Assembly (NCBI GenBank): GCA_037893245.1
Contig: JBAIAA010000865.1
Span: 124,001 to 188,000 of the forward strand
DNA length: 64,000 nt
Reading direction: 5' to 3'
Source: Crossaster papposus
Taxonomy: Eukaryota; Echinodermata; Asteroidea; Velatida; Solasteridae
The first letter of the stretch is position 1. Every line of letters begins with the position of its first letter. Positions 1 to 12,060 of this stretch are shown piece after piece. The position numbers were made by a program, and so were the translations under genes. Below the pieces are notes generated by a model. The model worked only from the letters and a program-made list of their open reading frames with translations, made no database searches and was not told the DNA's origin.

Positions 1-320
1 TTCTACCTCTGCTGTTCCTTCTGAGCAGGCTGAGTGAGGTGTAGATCAGACACGTGGATATACTCTATCTCTGTATTCTAGCTCTGCTGTTCCTTCTGAG
101 CAGGCTGAGTGAGACACGTGGATATACTCTATCTCTGTCTTCTACCTATGCTGCTCCTTCTGGGCAAGCTGAGTGAGGTGTAGATCAGACACGTGGGTAT
201 ACTCTATATCTGTCTTCTACCTCTGCTGTTCCTTCTGAGCAGGCTGAGTGAGACACGTGGATATACTCTATCTCTGTATTCTACCTCTGCTGTTCCTTCT
301 AAGCAGGCTGAGAGAGGTGT
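1..320 (+). repeat. Left-edge monomers outside the first duplication
   Basis: These are ordinary mixed short and long monomers, beginning inside a monomer at the window edge. They carry private changes such as CCTATGCTGCTCC and GGGCAAGC near 145-170. Similarity to the copy 1,752 bp downstream weakens leftward of about 320 because a short monomer here faces a long one there. Nothing but the satellite is present. Confidence 0.85.
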
Positions 321-3300
321 AGATCAGACACGTGGATATACTCTATCTCTGTCTTCTACTTCTGCTGTTCCTTCTGAGCAGGCTGAGTGAGACACGTGGA
401 TATACTCTGTCTCTGTCTTCTACCTCTGCTGTTCCTTCTGAGCAGGCTGATAAGACACGTGGATATACTCTATCTCTGTCTTCTACCTCTGCTGTTCCTT
501 CTGAGCAGGCTGAGTGGGGTGTAGATCAGACACGTGGATATACTCTATCTCTGTCTTCTACCTCTGTTGTTCCTTCTGAGCAGGCTGAGTGAGGTGTAGA
601 TCAGACACGTGGATACACTCTATCTATGTCTTCTACCTCTGCTGTTCCTTCTGAGCAGACTGAGTGAGACACGTGGATATACACTATCTTTGTCTTCTAC
701 CTCTGTTGTTCCTTCTGAGCAGGCTGAGTGAGGTGTAAATCAGACACGTGGATATACTCTATCTCTGTCTTGTACCTCTGCTGTTCCTTCTGAGCAGGTT
801 GAGTGAGACACGTGGATATACTCTATCTCTGTCTTCTACTTCTGCTGTTCCTTATGAACAGGCTGAGTGAGGTGTAGATCAGACACGTGGATACACTCTA
901 TATCTGTCTTCTACCTCTGCTGTTTCTTCTGAGCAGGCTGAGTGAGACACTTGGATATACTCTATCTCTGTCGTCTACCTTTGCTGTTCCTTCTGAGCAG
1001 GCTGAGTGAGGTGTCGATCAGACACGTGGATATACTCTATCTCTGTTTTCTACCTCTGCTGTTCCTTCTGAGCAGGCTGAGTGAGGTGTATATCAGACAC
1101 GTGGATATACTCTATATCTATCTTCTACCTCTGCTGTTCCTTCTGAGCAGGCTGAGTGAGACACGTGGATATACTCTATCTCAGTCTTCTACCTCTGCTG
1201 TTCCTTGTGAGCAGGCTGAGTGAGGTGTAGATCAGACACGTGGATATACTCTATCTCTGTCTTCTACCTCTGCTGTTCCTTCTGAGCAGGCTGAGTGAGG
1301 TGTAGATCAGACACGTGGATATACTCTATCTCTATCTTCTACATCTGCTGTTCCTTCTGAGCAGGCTGAGTGAGACACGTGGATATACTCTATCTCTGTA
1401 TTCTACCTCTGCTGTTCCTTCTGAACAGGCTGAGTGAGACACGTGGATATACTCTATCTCTGTCTTCTACCTCTGCTGTTCCTTATGAGCAGGCTGAGTG
1501 AGGTGTAGATCAGACAAGTGGATATACTTTATCTCTGTCTTCTACCTCTGCTGTTCCTTCTGAGCAGGCTGAGTGAGGTGTAGATCAGACACGTTGATAT
1601 ACTCTATCTATATCTTCTACCTCTGCTTTTCCTTCTGAGCAGGCTGAGTGAGACACGTGGATATACTCTATCTCTGTCTTCCACCTTTGCTGTTCCTTCT
1701 GAGCAGGATTAGTGAGGTGTAATTCAGACACGTGGATATACTCTATCTCTGTCTTCTACCTCTGCTGTTCCTTCTGAGCAGGCTGATAAGACACGTGGAT
1801 ATACTCTATCTCTGTCTTCCACCTCTGCTGTTCCTTTTGAGCAGGCTGAGTGAGGTGTAGATCAGACACGTGGATATACTCTATCTCTGTCTTCTACCTC
1901 TGCTGTTCCTTCTGAGCAGGATGAGTGAGACACGTGGATATACTATATATCTGTCTTCTACCTCTGCTGTTCCTTCTGAGCAGGCTGAGTGAGTTGTAGA
2001 TCAGACACGTGGATATACTCTATCACTGTCTTCTACCTCTGCTGTTCCTTCTGAGCAGGCTGAGTGAGTTGTAGATCAGACACGTGGATATACTCTATCT
2101 CTGTCTTCTACTTCTGCTGTTCCTTCTGAGCAGGCTGAGTGAGACACGAGGATATACTCTGTCTCTGTCTTCTACCTCTGCTGTTCCTTCTGAGCAGGCT
2201 GATAAGACACGTGGATATACTCTATCTCTGTCTTCTACCTCTGCTGTTCCTTCTGAGCAGGCTGAGTGGGGTGTAGATCAGACACGTGGATATACTCTAT
2301 CTCTGTCTTCTACCTCTGTTGTTCCTTCTGAGCAGGCTGAGTGAGGTGTAGATCAGACACGTGGATACACTCTATCTATGTCTTCTACCTCTGCTGTTCC
2401 TTCTGAGCAGACTGAGTGAGACACGTGGATATACACTATCTTTGTCTTCTACCTCTGTTGTTCCTTCTGAGCAGGCTGAGTGAGGTGTAAATCAGACACG
2501 TGGATATACTCTATCTCTGTCTTGTACCTCTGCTGTTCCTTCTGAGCAGGCTGAGTGAGACACGTGGATATACTCTATCTCTGTCTTCTACTTCTGCTGT
2601 TCCTTATGAACAGGCTGAGTGAGGTGTAGATCAGACACGTGGATACACTCTATATCTGTCTTCTACCTCTGCTGTTTCTTCTGAGCAGGCTGAGTGAGAC
2701 ACTTGGATATACTCTATCTCTGTCGTCTACCTTTGCTGTTCCTTCTGAGCAGGCTGAGTGAGGTGTCGATCAGACACGTGGATATACTCTATCTCTGTCT
2801 TCTACCTCTGCTGTTCCTTCTGAGCAGGCTGAGTGAGGTGTATATCAGACACGTGGATATACTCTATATCTATCTTCTACCTCTGCTGTTCCTTCTGAGC
2901 AGGCTGAGTGAGACACGTGGATATACTCTATCTCAGTCTTCTACCTCTGCTGTTCCTTGTGAGCAGGCTGAGTGAGGTGTAGATCAGACACGTGGATATA
3001 CTCTATCTCTGTCTTCTACCTCTGCTGTTCCTTCTGAGCAGGCTGAGTGAGGTGTAGATCAGACACGTGGATATACTCTATCTCTATCTTCTACATCTGC
3101 TGTTCCTTCTGAGCAGGCTGAGTGAGACACGTGGATATACTCTATCTCTGTATTCTACCTCTGCTGTTCCTTCTGAACAAGCTGAGTGAGACACGTGGAT
3201 ATACTCTATCTCTGTCTTCTACCTCTGCTGTTCCTTATGAGCAGGCTGAGTGAGGTGTAGATCAGACAAGTGGATATACTTTATCTCTGTCTTCTACCTC

Positions 3301-3824
3301 TGCTGTTCCTTCTGAGCAGGCTGAGTGAGGTGTAGATCAGACACGTTGATATACTCTATCTATATCTTCTACCTCTGCTTTTCCTTCTGAGCAGGCTGAG
3401 TGAGACACGTGGATATACTCTATCTCTGTCTTCCACCTTTGCTGTTCCTTCTGAGCAGGATTAGTGAGGTGTAATTCAGACACGTGGATATACTCTATCT
3501 CTGTCTTCTACCTCTGCTGTTCCTTCTGAGCAGGCTGATAAGACACGTGGATATACTCTATCTCTGTCTTCCACCTCTGCTGTTCCTTCTGAGCAGGCTG
3601 AGTGAGGTGTAGATCAGACACGTGGATATACTCTATCTCTGTCTTCTACCTCTGCTGTTCCTTCTGAGCAGGATGAGTGAGACACGTGGATATACTATAT
3701 ATCTGTCTTCTACCTCTGCTGTTCCTTCTGAGCAGGCTGAGTGAGTTGTAGATCAGACACGTGGATATACTCTATCTCTGTCTTCTACCTCTGCTGTTCC
3801 TTCTGAGCAGGCTGAGTGAGGTGT
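321..3824 (+). repeat. Tandem duplication of a 1,752-bp block (two copies)
   Basis: Copy 1 is about 321-2072 and copy 2 about 2073-3824. Rare variants recur at exactly 1,752 bp, for example CTTGGATATACTC at 951 and 2703, and CACGTTGATATAC near 1592 and 3344. The block fits 25 monomers: 9 of 64 bp, 14 of 75 bp and 2 of 63 bp. I noticed fewer than ten differences, such as CACGAGG near 2146 against CACGTGG, so identity is near 99.5%. Boundaries are uncertain by about one monomer. Confidence 0.9.
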
Positions 3825-5201
3825 AGATCAGACACGTGGATATACTCTATCTCTGTCTTCTACCTCTGCTGTTCCTTCTGAGCAGGCTGAGTGAGACACG
3901 TGGATATACTCTATATCTGTCTTCTACCTCTGCTGTGCCTTCTGAGCAGGCTGAGTGAGGTGTAGATCAGACACGTGGATATACTCTATATCTGTCTTCT
4001 ACCTCTGCTGTTTCTTCTGAGCAGGTTGAGTGAGACACGTGGATAAACTCTATCTCTGTCTTCTACCTCTGCTGTTCCTTCTGAGCAGGCTGAGTGAGAC
4101 ACGTGAATATACTCTATCTATCTTCTACCTCTGCTGTTCCTTCTGAGCAGGCTGAGTGAGGTGTAGATCAGACACGTGGATATACTCTATATCTGTCTTG
4201 TACCTCTGCTGTTCCTTCTGAGCAGGCTGAGTGAGACACGTGGATATACTCTATCTCTGTCTTCTACCTCTGCTGATCCTTCTGAGCAGGCTGATAAGAC
4301 ACGTGGATATACTCTATCTCTGTCTTCTACCTCTGCTGTTCCTTCTGAGCAGGCTGAGTGGGGTGTAGATCAGACACGTGGATACACTCTATCTATGTCT
4401 TCTACCTCTGCTGTTCCTTCTGAGCAGGCTGAGTGAGACACGTGGATATACTCTATCTCTGTCTTCTACCTCTGCTGTTCCTTCTGAGCAGGCTGAGTGA
4501 GGTGTAGATCAGACACGTGGATATACTCTATCTCTGTCTTCTACCTCTGCTGTTCCTTCTGAGCAGGCTGAGTGAGACACGTGGATATACTCTATATCTG
4601 TCTTCTACCTCTGCTGTGCCTTCTGAGCAGGCTGAGTGAGGTGTAGATCAGACACGTGGATATACTCTATATCTGTCTTCTACCTCTGCTGTTTCTTCTG
4701 AGCAGGTTGAGTGAGACACGTGGATAAACTCTATCTCTGTCTTCTACCTCTGCTGTTCCTTCTGAGCAGGCTGAGTGAGACACGTGAATATACTCTATCT
4801 ATCTTCTACCTCTGCTGTTCCTTCTGAGCAGGTTGAGTGAGGTGTAGATCAGACACGTGGATATACTCTATATCTGTCTTGTACCTCTGCTGTTCCTTCT
4901 GAGCAGGCTGAGTGAGACACGTGGATATACTCTATATCTGTCTTCTACCTCTGCTGTTTCTTATGAACAGGCTGAGTGAGGGGTAGATCAGACACGTGGA
5001 TATACTCTATCTCTGTCTTCTACCTCTGCTGATCCTTCTGAGCAGGCTGATAAGACACGTGGATATACTCTATCTCTGTCTTCTACCTCTGCTGTTCCTT
5101 CTGAGCAGGCTGAGTGGGGTGTAGATCAGACACGTGGATACACTCTATCTATGTATTCTACCTCTGCTGTTCCTTCTGAGCAGGCTGAGTGAGACACGTG
5201 G
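3765..5201 (+). repeat. Tandem duplication of 681 bp, second copy enlarged by one long monomer
   Basis: Copy 1 is about 3765-4445 and copy 2 about 4446-5201. The markers CTGCTGTGCC, CTGCTGTTTCTTCTGAG and CACGTGAATATAC recur at an offset of 681. After about 4.9 kb the offset becomes 756, exactly one extra 75-bp monomer (with CTGTTTCTTATGAACAGG) in copy 2. CTGCTGATCC at 4271 matches 5027, and GGGGTGTAGATC near 4360 matches 5116. The block overlaps the end of the 1,752-bp duplication by about one monomer. Confidence 0.85.
4098..4170 (+). repeat. Example of the 73-bp monomer variant (2-bp deletion)
   Basis: This is a long monomer with CACGTGAATATACTC at its start and CTATCTATCTTCT where others read CTATCTCTGTCTTCT, a net loss of two bases. 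The next GACACG begins 73 bp downstream. Copies recur near 4.79, 7.89, 9.67, 10.97, 12.21, 16.05, 18.80, 19.91, 22.34, 24.06, 26.49 and 28.09 kb and I saw none afterwards. It tags the spread of one ancestral block through the left half. Confidence 0.88.
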
Positions 5202-6240
5202 ATATACTCTATCTCTGTCTTTTACCTCTGCTGTTCCTTCTGAACAGGCTGAGTGAGACACGTGGATATACTCTATCTCTGCTTCTACCTCTGCTGTTCC
5301 TTCTGAGCAAGCTGAGTGAGGTGTAGATCGGACATGTGGATATACTATATATCTGTATTGTACCTCTGCTGTTCCTTCTGAGCAGGCTGAGTGACACACG
5401 TGGATATACTCTATCTCTGTCTTCTACCTCTGCTGTTCCTTCTGAGCAGGCTGAGTGAGGTGTAGATCAGACACGTGGATAAACTCTATCTTTGTCTTCT
5501 ACCTCTGCTGTTCCTTCTGAGCAGGCTGAGTGAGACACGTGGATAAACAATATCTCTGTCTTCTACCTCTGCTGTTCCTTCTGAGCAGGCTGAGTGAGAC
5601 ACGTGGATATACTCTATCTCTGTCTTCTACCTCTGCTGTTCCTTCTGAGCAGGCTGAGTGAGGTGTAGATCAGACACGTGGATATACTCTATCTCTGTCT
5701 CCTATCTCTGCTGTTCCTTCTGAGCAGGCTGAGTGAGACACGTGGATATACTCTATCTCTGTCTTCTACCTCTGCTGCTCCTTCTGAGCAAGCTGAGTGA
5801 GGTGTAGATCAGACACGTGGATATACTCTATCTCTGTCTTCTACCTCTGCTGTTCCTTCTGAGCAGGCTGAGTGAGAGACGTGTATATACTCTATCTCTG
5901 TCTTCTACCTCTGATGTTCCTTTCGAGCAGACTGAGTGAGACATGTGGATATACTCGATCTTTGTCTTCTACCTCTGCTGTTCCTTCTGAGCATGCTGAG
6001 TGACGTGTAGATTAGACACGTGGATATACTCTATATCTGTATTGTACCTCTGCTGTTCCTTCTGAGCAGGCTGAGTGAGACACGTGGATATACTCTATAT
6101 CTGTCTTCTACCTCTGCTGTTCCTTATGAACAGGCTTAGTGAAGTGTAAATCAGACACGTGGATATACTCTATCTCTGTCTTCTACCTCTGCTGTTCCTT
6201 CTGAGCAGGCTGAGTGAGACACGTGGATATACTCTATCTC
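4440..6240 (+). repeat. Source copy of a 1.8-kb segment repeated 3,105 bp downstream
   Basis: This segment matches about 7545-9345 at a constant offset of 3,105 bp. Shared unusual monomers include the 74-bp form with ATCTCTGCTTCT (near 5275 and 8380), ATAAACAATATCTC (near 5545 and 8650), CTCCTATCTCTGC, and GACGTGTAGATTAG. Differences include ACATGTGG near 5333 against ACACGTGG, and a changed monomer at about 5874-5935. The two copies are separated by 6241-7544, so they form a spaced pair. Confidence 0.82.
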
Positions 6241-6420
6241 TGTCTTCTACCTCTGCTGTTCCTTATGAGCAGGCTGAGTGAGGTGTCGATCACACACGTG
6301 GATATACTTTATCTCTGTCTTCTACCTCTGCTATTCATTCTGAGCAGGCTGAGTGAGACACGTGGATATACTCTATCTCTGTCTTCTACCTCTGCTGTTC
6401 CTTCTGAGCAGGCTGAGTGA

Positions 6421-6484
6421 GACACGTGGATATACTCTATCTCTGTCTTCTACCTCTGCTGTTCCTTCTGAACAGGCTGAGTGA
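6421..6484 (+). repeat. Example of the short (64-bp) monomer
   Basis: This monomer runs from GACACGTGG to CTGAGTGA and joins the next GACACG directly. It differs from the commonest form only at GAACAGG, where most copies read GAGCAGG. It is given as a reference for the short type. Because 64 is one more than a multiple of three, each short monomer shifts the reading frame by one, which is why open frames break after a few monomers. Confidence 0.95.
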
Positions 6485-6559
6485 GACACGTGGATATACT
6501 CTATCTCTGTCTTCTACCTCTGCTGTTCCTTCTGAGCAGGCTGAGTGAGGTGTATATCA
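6485..6559 (+). repeat. Example of the long (75-bp) monomer
   Basis: This has the same 64-bp body as the preceding short monomer, followed by the 11-bp linker at 6549-6559, here in its GGTGTATATCA form. With the neighbour at 6421-6484 it makes the 139-bp dimer seen throughout the window. The junction shows 2 bp of microhomology (AG), so the short form could come from the long one by deletion or the reverse; the window does not settle which is ancestral. Linker variants include GGTGTAGATCA, GGTGTCGATCA, GTTGTAGATCA, GTTGTATATCA, GGTGTAAATCA and GGTGTAATTCA. Confidence 0.95.
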
Positions 6560-6698
6560 GACACGTGGATATACTATATATCTGTCTTGTACCTCTGCTG
6601 TTCCTTCTGAGCAGGTTGAGTGAGACACGTGGATATACTCTATCTCTGTCTTCCACCTTTGCTGTTCCTTCTGAGCAGGCTTAGTGAGGTGTAATTCA

Positions 6699-6761
6699 GA
6701 CACGTGGATATACTCTATCTCTGTCTTCTACCTCTGCTGCTCCTTCTGAGCAGGCTGATAA
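6699..6761 (+). repeat. Example of the 63-bp monomer variant (GCTGATAA end)
   Basis: This monomer ends GCTGATAA before GACACG in place of GCTGAGTGA, so it is one base shorter (63 bp). The variant is common from the left edge to about 28.35 kb. I did not see it again until about 56.82, 60.87, 62.69 and 63.39 kb. It is therefore a marker for the left-hand family and for the distal right flank, and is missing from the 4.3-kb HOR domain. Confidence 0.9.
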
Positions 6762-7100
6762 GACACGTGGATATACTCTATCTCTGTCTTCCACCTCTGC
6801 TGTTCCTTTTCAGCAGGCTGAGTGAGGTGTAGATCAGACACGTGGATATACTCTATCTCTGTCTTCTACCTCTGCTGTTCCTTCTGAGCAGGATGAGTGA
6901 GACACGTGGATATACTATATATCTGTCTTCTACCTCTGCTGTTCCTTCTGAGCAGGCTGAGTGAGTTGTAGATCAGACACGTGGATATACCCTATCTCTG
7001 TCTTCTACCTCTGCTGTTCCTTCTGAGCAGGCTGAGTGAGGTGTAGATCAGACACGTGGATATACTCTATCTCTGTCTTCTACCTCTGCTGTTCCTTCTG

Positions 7101-7680
7101 AGCAGGCTGAGTGAGGTGTAGATCAGACACGTTGATATACTCTATCTATATCTTCTACCTCTGCTTTTCCTTCTGAGCAGGCTGAGTGAGACACGTGGAT
7201 ATACTCTATCTCTGTCTTCCACCTTTGCTGTTCCTTCTGAGCAGGATTAGTGAGGTGTAATTCAGACACGTGGATATACTCTATCTCTGTCTTCTACCTC
7301 TGCTGTTCCTTCTGAGCAGGCTGATAAGACACGTGGATATACTCTATCTCTGTCTTCCACATCTGCTGTTCCTTCTGAGCAGGCTGAGTGAGGTGTAGAT
7401 CAGACACGTGGATATACTCTATCTCTGTCTTCTACCTCTGCTGTTCCTTCTGAGCAGGATGAGTGAGACACGTGGATATACTATATATCTGTCTTCTACC
7501 TCTGCTGTTCCTTCTCAGCAGGCTGAGTGAGTTGTAGATCAGACACGTGGATATACTCTATCTCTGTCTTCTACCTCTGCTGTTCCTTCTGAGCAGGCTG
7601 AGTGAGGTGTAGATCAGACACGTGGATATACTCTATCTCTGTCTTCTACCTCTGCTGTTCCTTCTGAGCAGGCTGAGTGA
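7101..7680 (+). repeat. Segment copied from about 3.3-3.9 kb (offset 3,786 bp)
   Basis: CACGTTGATATAC near 7129, GCAGGATTAGTG near 7237, GTAATTCAG, and GAGTTGTAGATC near 7529 match 3,343 and onward at an offset of 3,786 bp. That offset equals 3,105 plus 681, the two neighbouring duplication lengths. This segment therefore continues directly into the 3,105-bp copy that follows, and the two offsets record two successive events. Confidence 0.8.
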
Positions 7681-9460
7681 GACACGTGGATATACTCTAT
7701 ATCTGTCTTCTACCTCTGCTGTGCCTTCTGAGCAGGCTGAGTGAGGTGTAGATCAGACACGTGGATATACTCTATATCTGTCTTCTACCTCTGCTGTTTC
7801 TTCTGAGCAGGTTGAGTGAGACACGTGGATAAACTCTATCTCTGTCTTCTACCTCTGCTGTTCCTTCTGAGCAGGCTGAGTGAGACACGTGAATATACTC
7901 TATCTATCTTCTACCTCTGCTGTTCCTTCTGAGCAGGCTGAGTGAGGTGTAGATCAGACACGTGGATATACTCTATATCTGTCTTGTACCTCTGCTGTTC
8001 CTTCTGAGCAGGCTGAGTGAGACACGTGGATATACTCTATATCTGTCTTCTACCTCTGCTGTTTCTTATGAACAGGCTGAGTGAGGGGTAGATCAGACAC
8101 GTGGATATACTCTATCTCTGTCTTCTACCTCTGCTGATCCTTCTGAGCAGGCTGATAAGACACGTGGATATACTCTATCTCTGTCTTCTACCTCTGCTGT
8201 TCCTTCTGAGCAGGCTGAGTGGGGTGTAGATCAGACACGTGGATACACTCTATCTATGTCTTCTACCTCTGCTGTTCCTTCTGAGCAGGCTGAGTGAGAC
8301 ACGTGGATATACTCTATCTCTGTCTTTTACCTCTGCTGTTCCTTCTGAACAGGCTGAGTGAGACACGTGGATATACTCTATCTCTGCTTCTACCTCTGCT
8401 GTTCCTTCTGAGCAGGCTGAGTGAGGTGTAGATCGGACACGTGGATATACTATATATCTGTATTGTACCTCTGCTGTTCCTTCTGAGCAGGCTGAGTGAC
8501 ACACGTGGATATACTCTATCTCTGTCTTCTACCTCTGCTGTTCCTTCTGAGCAGGCTGAGTGAGGTGTAGATCAGACACGTGGATAAACTCTATCTTTGT
8601 CTTCTACCTCTGCTGTTCCTTCTGAGCAGGCTGAGTGAGACACGTGGATAAACAATATCTCTGTCTTCTACCTCTGCTGTTCCTTCTGAGCAGGCTGAGT
8701 GAGACACGTGGATATACTCTATCTCTGTCTTCTACCTCTGCTGTTCCTTCTGAGCAGGCTGAGTGAGGTGTAGATCAGACACGTGGATATACTCTATCTC
8801 TGTCTCCTATCTCTGCTGTTCCTTCTGAGCAGGCTGAGTGAGACACGTGGATATACTATATCTCTGTCTTCTACCTCTGCTGCTCCTTCTGAGCAAGCTG
8901 AGTGAGGTGTAGATCAGACACGTGGATATACTCTATCTCTGTCTTCTACCTCTGATGTTCCTTCTGAGCAGGCTGAGTGAGACACGTGGATATACTCTAT
9001 CTCTGTCTTCTACCTCTGCTGTTCCTTTTGAGCAGATTGAGTGAGACACGTGGATATACTCGATCTTTGTCTTCTACCTCTGCTGTTCCTTCTGAGCATG
9101 CTGAGTGACGTGTAGATTAGACACGTGGATATACTCTATATCTGTATTGTACCTCTGCTGTTCCTTCTGAGCAGGCTGAGTGAGACACGTGGATATACTC
9201 TATATCTGTCTTCTACCTCTGCTGTTCCTTATGAACAGGCTTAGTGAAGTGTAAATCAGACACGTGGATATACTCTATCTCTGTCTTCTACCTCTGCTGT
9301 TCCTTCTGAGCAGGCTGAGTGAGACACGTGGATATACTCTATCTCTGTCGTCTACCTCTGCTGTTCCTTCTGAGCAGGCTGAGTGAGGTGTCGATCAGAC
9401 ACGTGTATATACTCTATCTCTGTCCTCTACCTCAGCTGTTCCTTCTGAGCAGGCTGAGTG
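7545..9460 (+). repeat. Second copy of the 3,105-bp-offset segment, also the parent of 12,061-13,778
   Basis: It matches about 4440-6240 upstream at 3,105 bp. From 7743 to 9460 it also matches 12,061-13,778 at 4,318 bp. Shared features with the downstream copy include GAGGGGTAGATC near 8084, the 74-bp monomer, ATAAACAATATC, CTCCTATCTCTGC and GAGCAGATTGAG. The match ends at about 9460, where this copy reads CTATATCTG and the other CTATCTCTG. Confidence 0.82.
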
Positions 9461-12060
9461 AGACACGTGGATATACTCTATATCTGTCTTCTACCTCTGC
9501 TGTGCCTTCTGAGCAGGCTGAGTGAGGTGTAGATCAGACACGTGGATATACACTATATCTGTCTTCTACCTCTGCTGTTTCTTCTGAGCAGGTTGAGTGA
9601 GACACGTGGATAAACTCTATCTCTGTCTTCTACCTCTGCTGTTCCTTCTGAGCAGGCTGAGTGAGACACGTGAATATACTCTATCTATCTTCTACCTCTG
9701 CTGTTCCTTCTGAGCAGGCTGAGTGAGGTGTAGATCAGACACGTGGATATACTCTATCTCTGTCTTGTACCTCTGCTGTTCCTTCTGAGCAGGCTGAGTG
9801 AGACACGTGGATATACTCTATATCTGTCTTCTACCTCTGCTGTTTCTTATGAACAGGCTGAGTGAGGTGTAGATCAGACACGTGGATATACTCTAACTCT
9901 GTCTTCTACCTCTGCTGATCCTTCTGAGCAGGCTGATAAGACACGTGGATATACTCTATCTCTGTCTTCTACCTCTGCTGTTCCTTCTGAGCAGGCTGAG
10001 TGGGGTGTAGATCAGACACGTGGATACACTCTATCTATGTCTTCTACCTCTGCTGTTCCTTCTGAGCAGGCTGAGTGAGACACGTGGATATACTCTATCT
10101 CTGTCTTTTACCTCTGCTGTTCCTTCTGAGCAGGCTGAGTGAGGTGTCGATCAGACACGTGTATATACTCTATCTCTGTCCTCTACCTCAGCTGTTCCTT
10201 CTGAGCAGGCTGAGTGAGACACGTGGATATACTCTATCTCTGTCTTCTACCTCTGCTGTTCCTTATGAGCAGGCTGAGTGAGGTGTCGATCACACACGTG
10301 GATATACTTTATCTCTGTCTTCTACCTCTGCTGTTCATTCTGAGCAGGCTGAGTGAGACACGTGGATATACTCTATCTCTGTCTTCTACCTCTGCTGTTC
10401 CTTCTGAGCAGGCTGAGTGAGACACGTGGATATACTCTATCTCTGTCTTCTACCTCTGCTGTTCCTTCTGAACAGGCTGAGTGAGACACGTGGATATACT
10501 CTATCTCTGTCTTCTACCTCTGCTGTTCCTTCTGAGCAGGCTGAGTGAGGTGTATATCAGACACGTGGATATACTATATATCTGTCTTGTACCTCTGCTG
10601 TTCCTTCTGAGCAGGTTGAGTGAGACTCGTGGATATACTCTATCTCTGTCTTCCACCTTTGCTGTTCCTTCTGAGCAGGCTTAGTGAGGTGTAATTCAGA
10701 CACGTGGATATACTCTATCTCTGTCTTCTACCTCTGCTGTTCCTTCTGAGCAGGCTGATAAGACACGTGGATATACTCTATATCTGTCTTCTACCTCTGC
10801 TGTGCCTTCTGAGCAGGCTGAGTGAGGTGTAGATCAGACACGTGGATATACACTATATCTGTCTTCTACCTCTGCTGTTTCTTCTGAGCAGGTTGAGTGA
10901 GACACGTGGATAAACTCTATCTCTGTCTTCTACCTCTGCTGTTCCTTCTGAGCAGGCTGAGTGAGACACGTGAATATACTCTATCTATCTTCTACCTCTG
11001 CTGTTCCTTCTGAGCAGGCTGAGTGAGGTGTAGATCAGACACGTGGATATACTCTATCTCTGTCTTGTACCTCTGCTGTTCCTTCTGAGCAGGCTGAGTG
11101 AGACACGTGGATATACTCTATATCTGTCTTCTACCTCTGCTGTTTCTTATGAACAGGCTGAGTGAGGTGTAGATCAGACACGTGGATATACTCTAACTCT
11201 GTCTTCTACCTCTGCTGATCCTTCTGAGCAGGCTGATAAGACACGTGGATATACTCTATCTCTGTCTTCTACCTCTGCTGTTCCTTCTGAGCAGGCTGAG
11301 TGGGGTGTAGATCAGACACGTGGATACACTCTATCTATGTCTTCTACCTCTGCTGTTCCTTCTGAGCAGGCTGAGTGAGACACGTGGATATACTCTATCT
11401 CTGTCGTCTACCTCTGCTGTTCCTTCTGAGCAGGCTGAGTGAGGTGTCGATCAGACACGTGTATATACTCTATCTCTGTCCTCTACCTCAGCTGTTCCTT
11501 CTGAGCAGGCTGAGTGAGACACGTGGATATACTCTATCTCTGTCTTCTACCTCTGCTGTTCCTTATGAGCAGGCTGAGTGAGGTGTCGATCACACACGTG
11601 GATATACTTTATCTCTGTCTTCTACCTCTGCTGTTCATTCTGAGCAGGCTGAGTGAGACACGTGGGTATACTCTATCTCTGTCTTCTACCTCTGCTGTTC
11701 CTTCTGAGCAGGCTGAGTGAGACACGTGGATATACTCTATCTCTGTCTTCTACCTCTGCTGTTCCTTCTGAACAGGCTGAGTGAGACACGTGGATATACT
11801 CTATCTCTGTCTTCTACCTCTGCTGTTCCTTCTGAGCAGGCTGAGTGAGGTGTATATCAGACACGTGGATATACTATATATCTGTCTTGTACCTCTGCTG
11901 TTCCTTCTGAGCAGGTTGAGTGAGACACGTGGATATACTCTATCTCTGTCTTCCACCTTTGCTGTTCCTTCTGAGCAGGCTTAGTGAGGTGTAATTCAGA
12001 CACGTGGATATACTCTATCTCTGTCTTCTACCTCTGCTGTTCCTTCTGAGCAGGCTGAGT
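9461..12060 (+). repeat. Tandem duplication of 1,300 bp (two copies)
   Basis: Copy 1 is 9461-10,760 and copy 2 is 10,761-12,060. The offset is constant across CTGCTGTGCC, the CACGTGAATATAC monomer, CTCTAACTCTG, GGGGTGTAGATC, and the CACACACGTGG series. The length fits 19 monomers, 8 of them long, minus 4 bp of known deletions (two 63-bp monomers and one 2-bp deletion). Copies differ at a few sites, for example CTGTCTTTTACC near 10,101 against CTGTCGTCTACC near 11,401. Confidence 0.9.

Larger units (their letters stand above)
6214..7100 (+). repeat. Monomers with the CACACACGTGG and TTCATTCTGAG markers
   Basis: This stretch introduces a recognisable series: a linker GGTGTCGATCACAC, then ATATACTTTATC, then TTCATTCTGAGC, several short monomers, CTATATATCTGTCTTG, and TTCCACCTTTGC. 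The same series recurs starting near 10,214, 11,514, 13,776, 14,940, 16,657, 17,693, 22,950 and 29,736. It looks like a cassette of about 0.5-0.9 kb copied through the left domain and carried into the right-hand HORs in changed form. Confidence 0.82.

Noticed and set aside
2084-3835. Telomeric or subtelomeric repeat
   Set aside because: There are no TTAGGG, TTTAGGG or similar short G-rich runs, and the unit is far longer than telomere repeats.
5145-8504. Minus-strand open frames of 62-84 codons (HSACSEGTAEV and SLSLLRRNSRG motifs)
   Set aside because: These are the reverse complement of the same monomers; two overlapping frames are open at once. This is a by-product of low stop density on that strand, not a coding sequence.
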